Assembly (NCBI GenBank): GCA_014874485.1
Contig: JADBJK010000036.1
Span: forward strand, 20,922-84,921
Origin: Chloroflexota bacterium
GTDB taxonomy: Bacteria; Chloroflexota; Anaerolineae; DTLA01
Length of the DNA stretch: 64,000 bases
Direction of reading: 5' to 3'
In this document: positions 59,785-64,000 of the stretch, piece after piece
Numbering within the stretch: the first letter of the stretch is position 1
How the letters are laid out: each line of letters starts with the position of its first letter
The notes under the pieces: model-generated
The model's database searches: none
Told to the model about the DNA's origin: nothing
The model's input: the letters and a program-made list of their open reading frames with translations, nothing else
Program-made: the position numbers and the translations under genes

Positions 59785-60531
59785 ATGACCCTGGAAGGCA
59801 AAGTTGCGCTGGTAACGGGCGCATCGCGGGGGATCGGACGGGCCATCGCGCTGCGGCTGGGGGCATCGGGCGCGGCGGTGGCCGTGAACTACCGGTCGGC
59901 TGCCGCCGAGGCCGACGCGGTTGTGGCGCAAATCGCCGGTGCCGGGGGCCGCGCCGCCGCGTTCCAGGCCGATGTCAGCCGCTTCGCCGAGGCCGAGCGC
60001 CTTGTCGGCGAGGTCATCGCCGCCTTCGGGCGCATGGACATCCTGGTGAACAACGCGGGCACCACGCGCGACACGCTTCTGGCGTCCATGAGCGAGGACG
60101 ACTGGGACATCGTGGTGGACACCTGCCTCAAGGGCGCGTTCAACTGCTGCCGCGCCGCCATCCGCCCCATGATGCGCCAGCGATACGGTCGCATCGTCAA
60201 CATCACGTCGGTGGCGGGCCTCGCGGGCCAGGCAGGGCAGGTGAACTACGCCGCCGCCAAGGCTGGGCTTATCGGCCTCACCAAGTCGCTGGCGAAAGAG
60301 GTCGGCCCCCGCAACATCACCGTCAACGCCGTCGCGCCGGGCTATGTACCGACCGACCTCACCGCCTCGCTGCCCGCCGACATGGTGAAGAACTGGATTG
60401 AGTTTACCCCCCTGCGGCGTGCCGCCACGCCCGAAGACATCGCCGCCGCCGTCGCGTTCCTCGTCTCGCCCGACGCCGACTTCATCACGGGCCAGGTGAT
60501 CAGCGTGGACGGCGGCCTGATTATGCAATAA
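59785..60531 (+). CDS. fabG: 3-oxoacyl-ACP reductase
   Basis: This 248-residue short-chain dehydrogenase reduces 3-oxoacyl-ACP with NADPH. The cofactor motif [12 protein letters not shown] is at 11-22, NNAG at 89-92 and the catalytic residues S142, Y155 and K159 (VNYAAAKAG) are present. A TAAGGAGG box lies before the ATG. There is no acpP between it and fabF, where that gene often lies. Confidence 0.96.
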   Translation: MTLEGKVALVTGASRGIGRAIALRLGASGAAVAVNYRSAAAEADAVVAQIAGAGGRAAAFQADVSRFAEAERLVGEVIAAFGRMDILVNNAGTTRDTLLASMSEDDWDIVVDTCLKGAFNCCRAAIRPMMRQRYGRIVNITSVAGLAGQAGQVNYAAAKAGLIGLTKSLAKEVGPRNITVNAVAPGYVPTDLTASLPADMVKNWIEFTPLRRAATPEDIAAAVAFLVSPDADFITGQVISVDGGLIMQ

Positions 60532-60544
60532 CAAGGAGAGAGCA

Positions 60545-61783
60545 ATGACGCGAACCCGAGTGGTCATCACCGGCATGGGAGCCGTAACCCCTGTGGGGAA
60601 CGACGTCCCCACCCTGTGGCGCAACGTCGTGGACGGAAAATCGGGCGTCGGGCGCATCACCCTGTTTGACGCATCCGATTTAGAGACCCAAATCGCCGCC
60701 GAGGTCAAGGAGTTTGACCCTGTGGCCCTATTCGGCCCCAAGGCTGCCCGCATCATGGACCGCTACACGCAGTTTGCCGTCGCAGCCGCCCGCGAAGCCG
60801 TCGCCGACGCGGGCCTGACCTTCTCGGGCGACAACGAGCGCGTCGCCGTCATCGTGGGCACAGGCATCGGCGGCATGGCGACGCTGGCCCAGCAACTGCA
60901 TGCGCTGGACGAGCGGGGGCCGCGGCGGGTCAGCCCGTTCTTCATCCCCATGGTGCTGGCCGACACCGCGGCAGGGCAAATCGCCATTGAGTACGGCATC
61001 CGCGGCCCCAACCTGGCCGTCGTCTCCGCATGCGCCAGCGGCGCTAACTGCGTCGGCGAGGCCGCCCTGATGATCCGCCACGGCCGCGTGGACAAGGCCA
61101 TCTGCGGCGCGGCCGAGGCGGGCATCCTGCGCCTGGCCATCGCCGCCTTCAACGTCATGGGCGCGGTCTCCAGACGCAACGACGAGCCTACCCGCGCCTG
61201 CCGCCCCTTTGACGCCAACCGCGACGGGTTCGTCATGGGCGAGGGGGCGGGCATCCTGGTGCTGGAGAAACTGGAAGACGCCCAGGCGCGCGGCGCGCAC
61301 ATCTACGCCGAAATCCTGGGCTACGGTCTGTCGGCCGATGCCTACCACATCACGGCCCCGCTGGAAGATGGCGCGGGCGCGGCCCTGGCGATGGCAGGCG
61401 CGCTGCGGGACGCGGGCCTGGCCCCCGCCGACGTGGAGTACATCAACGCCCACGGCACCAGCACCCCTCTCAACGACCGCGCCGAGACCCTCGCCATCAA
61501 GTCGGTCTTCGGCGAGCACGCCTACCGCCTGGCCGTGAGTTCCACGAAATCGGAGATGGGCCACCTTCTCGGCGCAAGCGGGGCCGTGGAAGCCATCATC
61601 ACCGCCAAGGCGCTGGAGGAGGGCATCATCCCGCCCACCATCAACTACGAGACGCCCGACCCCGAATGCGACCTGGACTACACGCCGAACCGCGCCCGCG
61701 AAAAGCCCATCCGCGTGGCGCTGTCCAACTCGTTCGGATTCGGAGGCCACAACGCCTCGCTGGCGTTGGGAAGATTCCCATGA
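60545..61783 (+). CDS. fabF: 3-oxoacyl-ACP synthase II
   Basis: This 412-residue elongating condensing enzyme has the catalytic C163 in [10 protein letters not shown]303 in [11 protein letters not shown]335 and H340 in [16 protein letters not shown]. It condenses malonyl-ACP with acyl-ACP. It follows fabG by 13 bp and its stop overlaps the fabH start as ATGA. Confidence 0.97.
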   Translation: MTRTRVVITGMGAVTPVGNDVPTLWRNVVDGKSGVGRITLFDASDLETQIAAEVKEFDPVALFGPKAARIMDRYTQFAVAAAREAVADAGLTFSGDNERVAVIVGTGIGGMATLAQQLHALDERGPRRVSPFFIPMVLADTAAGQIAIEYGIRGPNLAVVSACASGANCVGEAALMIRHGRVDKAICGAAEAGILRLAIAAFNVMGAVSRRNDEPTRACRPFDANRDGFVMGEGAGILVLEKLEDAQARGAHIYAEILGYGLSADAYHITAPLEDGAGAALAMAGALRDAGLAPADVEYINAHGTSTPLNDRAETLAIKSVFGEHAYRLAVSSTKSEMGHLLGASGAVEAIITAKALEEGIIPPTINYETPDPECDLDYTPNRAREKPIRVALSNSFGFGGHNASLALGRFP

Positions 61784-62859
61784 GCAAAGCGGTCAAGGCG
61801 CAGATTATCGGCTGGGGCGCGTATGTGCCCCGCCGTGTGCTCACCAACGCAGACCTCGCCCAGATGGTGGACACGTCGGACGAGTGGATTGTGGAGCGCA
61901 CGGGAATCCGCGAGCGGCGGCTGGCTGCGCCCGACGAGACCACGGCGTCCATGGCCACCATCGCGGCAGAGCGGGCGCTCGCCAGTGCTGGCGCCGACCC
62001 GCTGGCCGTTGACCTCGTCATCGTCGCCACGGCCACGCCCGACTACCTGTTTCCCGCCACGGCCTGCCTGGTGCAGCGCGGCATTGGGGCAAAAAGCGCC
62101 GCCGCGTTTGACCTGGGCGCGGGGTGCTCGGGGTTCATCTACGCCCTCGCCCTGGGCGCCCACGCCATTGAGAGCGGCGCGTGCAGGTACGTGCTGGTCG
62201 TCGGCGCCGAGACCCTGTCGCGCATCACCAACTGGCAAGACCGCGGCACGTGCGTCCTCTTCGGCGACGGAGCGGGCGCCGTCCTGCTGGGCCAGGCCCA
62301 CAGCCCAGGCGGCATTCTGGCCACCCACCTGGGAGCCGACGGCGCAGGCGCGGACTGGCTCATCCTGCCCGCAGGGGGGTCGCGCAAGCCCGCCTCGGCG
62401 CAGACGGTCGCGGAGAACCTGCACACCATCCAGATGGACGGGCAGAAAGTCTTTCGCTTCGCCACCAAGATCATCCCCGACGCCACGCGCAAGGTGCTGG
62501 AACAGGCAGGGCTGTCGGTGGCCGACGTGGACATGGTCATCGCGCACCAGGCCAACGCGCGCATCCTGCAGGCGGCCTCCGAACGCCTGGGCGTGCCCCA
62601 AGAGAAGATGTACGCCAACATTGACCGCTACGGGAACACGTCTGCCGCGTCCATCCCCATTGCCCTGTGCGAGGCCGCCGATGAGGGGCGCTTGCAGGCG
62701 GGCCAACGGGTGGTGCTGGTGGGATTCGGCGCTGGCCTGACCTGGGGCGCGGTGCTCGTGGAGTGGGGCGAGAAGATTCCCCCGAAGCGGGACCTGCCGT
62801 GGCTCCTGGCGGCACTCCGTCGCTGGTGGGCGTGGCTCCTGCGCCGCTTCCGCCGCTGA
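61780..62859 (+). CDS. fabH: 3-oxoacyl-ACP synthase III with basic tail
   Basis: This 359-residue initiating condensing enzyme has C116 (DLGAGCSGF), H256 (IAHQANARI) and N286 ([10 protein letters not shown]). About 25 residues after the normal end add an Arg/Trp-rich tail ([19 protein letters not shown]) that could be amphipathic and membrane-binding. It probably condenses acetyl- or branched acyl-CoA with malonyl-ACP. It is translationally coupled to fabF. Confidence 0.95.
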   Translation: MSKAVKAQIIGWGAYVPRRVLTNADLAQMVDTSDEWIVERTGIRERRLAAPDETTASMATIAAERALASAGADPLAVDLVIVATATPDYLFPATACLVQRGIGAKSAAAFDLGAGCSGFIYALALGAHAIESGACRYVLVVGAETLSRITNWQDRGTCVLFGDGAGAVLLGQAHSPGGILATHLGADGAGADWLILPAGGSRKPASAQTVAENLHTIQMDGQKVFRFATKIIPDATRKVLEQAGLSVADVDMVIAHQANARILQAASERLGVPQEKMYANIDRYGNTSAASIPIALCEAADEGRLQAGQRVVLVGFGAGLTWGAVLVEWGEKIPPKRDLPWLLAALRRWWAWLLRRFRR

Positions 62860-63057
62860 AGCGGGGCCTCGCCGCGGCGGTGGTCAACAAACCTCGGACA
62901 CGAGTCCGCCCGCGGTTGTGGTTTCGCCCCTCGTCGGTGAACCGCGCGCTCCTGACCTCCGCGCTACTCAGATGCGACGCATCGCTGAGATGGGTCGCAT
63001 CGGAACACCCCACCCCTGCGGCCTCCGCCAAACTTCGGGGCCGAAACTCGGAAATGG

Positions 63058-63281
63058 GTGCATTTCAGTTTCGGGGCAAGGCTGCTGCAATGGGCCGTCT
63101 CTTTCGCCGCCTGACGTAGGGCGATGGGGCTGCTTCACCTCACCTAACCCCTCCCACACCCTCCCCTTTCCTCTCCGCGGGCGGAGAGGAAAGGGGAGGG
63201 CCGGGGTGGGGATAGGTGAGGTAGATTCTGCGCGACAACCTAACGACATTCGGTCACTCTCGCCCCAAAACGGAAATGCAC
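63058..63281. repeat. Promoter-linked GTGCATTTC element, copy E (reverse orientation)
   Basis: A 224-bp element with ends GTGCATTTCAGTTTCGGGGC and GCCCCAAAACGGAAATGCAC. Its sequence is nearly the reverse complement of copy D, including the central palindrome. It lies 18 bp before the -35 box of the cupin promoter. The 198 bp between fabH and this copy contain nothing I recognise. Confidence 0.88.
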
Positions 63282-63299
63282 CCCTCGGAAATTACAACG

Positions 63300-63328
63300 T
63301 TGACATTGCGCGGATACCGTGGTATCAT
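63300..63328 (+). promoter_or_regulatory. Promoter of the cupin gene
   Basis: TTGACA-N17-TATCAT with TG one base before the -10 box. The -35 box is 18 bp from repeat copy E, and the leader is about 100 nt. Confidence 0.8.
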
Positions 63329-63433
63329 TGCCCCAGATGCCGGGTTGCCGCCCCCATCGCACACCTGCGCGGCCCGCGCCGGGGGCGGCGAACCGGGCCC
63401 CTGAACCCAATCCAACGAAAGGAGGGCACTGCG

Positions 63434-63814
63434 ATGCAGTTCATCCACGAGAAGGACGCAGAAGCCGACTACATCGGTCCGCCGCACCAGCGCGTCATCC
63501 GCCACCTGGCCGCCCCCTGGAACATGGGGACCAAGAACCTGTGGATGGGGACCAGTTCCGTGGACCCCGGGTTCACGAGCAACCCCCACTTCCACGAGGA
63601 TCAGGAGGAAATCTTCTACTGCATCTCCGGCCGGGGCAGAATCCGGGTGGACGACGAAGAGGCGGCCCTGGAGCCGGGCGTGGTGGTGTACGTCCCGCCG
63701 GGCGCCGTCCACCAACTCATCAACACGGAAGGCACCGAGATTCTCAAGGTCCTGTCAGCCGTGTCCCCGCCGTTCATTCCGGAGAAGTACCGGAAGGACC
63801 ACCTCATCAAGTAG
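63434..63814 (+). CDS. Small cupin-fold protein
   Basis: This 126-residue single-domain cupin has the metal-binding motif HFHEDQEEIFYCISG in the first cupin motif and PPGAVHQL with the last histidine in the second. Such proteins may act as isomerases, dioxygenases or binding proteins. AAAGGAGG precedes the ATG. It is alone; a promoter lies just after repeat copy E. Confidence 0.85.
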   Translation: MQFIHEKDAEADYIGPPHQRVIRHLAAPWNMGTKNLWMGTSSVDPGFTSNPHFHEDQEEIFYCISGRGRIRVDDEEAALEPGVVVYVPPGAVHQLINTEGTEILKVLSAVSPPFIPEKYRKDHLIK

Positions 63815-63894
63815 CAGCGAACAACGAAAAAGCCGAGCAGAGCAAGCGCTGCCCGGCGTAAGCCTTGCACTTGACGCCAGAGAGAATTGCCCGT

Positions 63895-64000
63895 TGTCAT
63901 TGCGAGCGAAGCGAAGCAATCTCCACTTGCGACGCACCTCCGAGGTGCGTCGCAAGTGCAGCATCTCGTTGACGAGATTCTTCGGCGCTCCGCGCCTTAG
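63895..64000. repeat. CATTGCGAG-family repeat with nested palindrome
   Basis: CATTGCGAGCGAAGCGAAGC opens the element, and a perfect 35-bp palindrome (CACTTGCGACGCACCTC and its complement, 63924-63958) is inserted before CATCTCGTTGACGAGATTC. The element runs to the window edge. Confidence 0.85.

Overview
The window is a 64 kb stretch of a GC-rich bacterial chromosome. It most resembles an uncultured member of the Chloroflexota (Anaerolineae-like). The reasons are long Thr/Pro-rich linkers in surface proteins, secreted proteins with GVYG and GQPDAG repeats whose C-termini end in YLPVVLR-like tails, a split fatty-acid gene cluster with FabK as the likely enoyl reductase, and many palindromic intergenic repeats. 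The phylum is an inference from protein style; there is no rRNA here to confirm it.

Layout. 1-6.3 kb: end of a pyrimidine-nucleoside phosphorylase gene, methylglyoxal synthase, an ABC-2 exporter operon (ATPase plus two permeases) and an unusual 7TM-PAS-Cys-motif-winged-helix sensor. 6.4-12 kb: two tandem two-gene modules of secreted repeat proteins and a large DNRLRE surface protein. 12-21.3 kb: cold-shock protein, AlaX editing protein, a VapBC-type toxin-antitoxin pair, a carotenoid-type oxidoreductase, a radical SAM pair and the division operon minC-minD-minE-rodA. 21.8-31.9 kb: a CPA2 antiporter with a P-II-like partner, secreted proteins, NAD salvage (pncA-pncB), a zinc-ribbon protein, and homoserine dehydrogenase with a nucleotidyltransferase. 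31.9-41.5 kb: glycosyltransferase, VanZ, scpA, aspS, hypC, a RelBE-type pair, a zinc alcohol dehydrogenase, a WYL regulator, a small EamA transporter and tRNA-Val(GAC). 41.5-49 kb: GNAT acetyltransferase, a three-gene envelope operon ending in a glycosidase/O-antigen-ligase fusion, and a GntR regulator. 49-54.6 kb: a short, highly structured independent transcript, then tilS, an rRNA methyltransferase, hpt, a DinB protein and an aminotransferase. 55-62.9 kb: maoC diverging from accC-accB-fabK-fabD-fabG-fabF-fabH. The window ends with a cupin gene.

Two observations stand out. First, a family of ~225-263 bp elements (five full copies, one decayed) has inverted GTGCATTTC ends and a long internal palindrome. 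Every copy lies beside a sigma-70-like promoter, with the -35 box usually 17-19 bp (range 11-22) from the element end, and several copies sit exactly between two divergent promoters. Second, a ~160-nt transcription unit at 49.06-49.25 kb has a consensus promoter, a perfect Shine-Dalgarno sequence that can pair over 11 bp with a downstream anti-Shine-Dalgarno mimic, a second 10-bp helix arranged as a pseudoknot, a 17-codon reading frame and a strong terminator.

At least four other palindromic repeat families occupy the non-coding DNA. One palindrome lies inside a glycosyltransferase gene. Several genes have an extended -10 box (TGnTATAAT) only 5-6 bp before an ATG, which suggests leaderless mRNAs.
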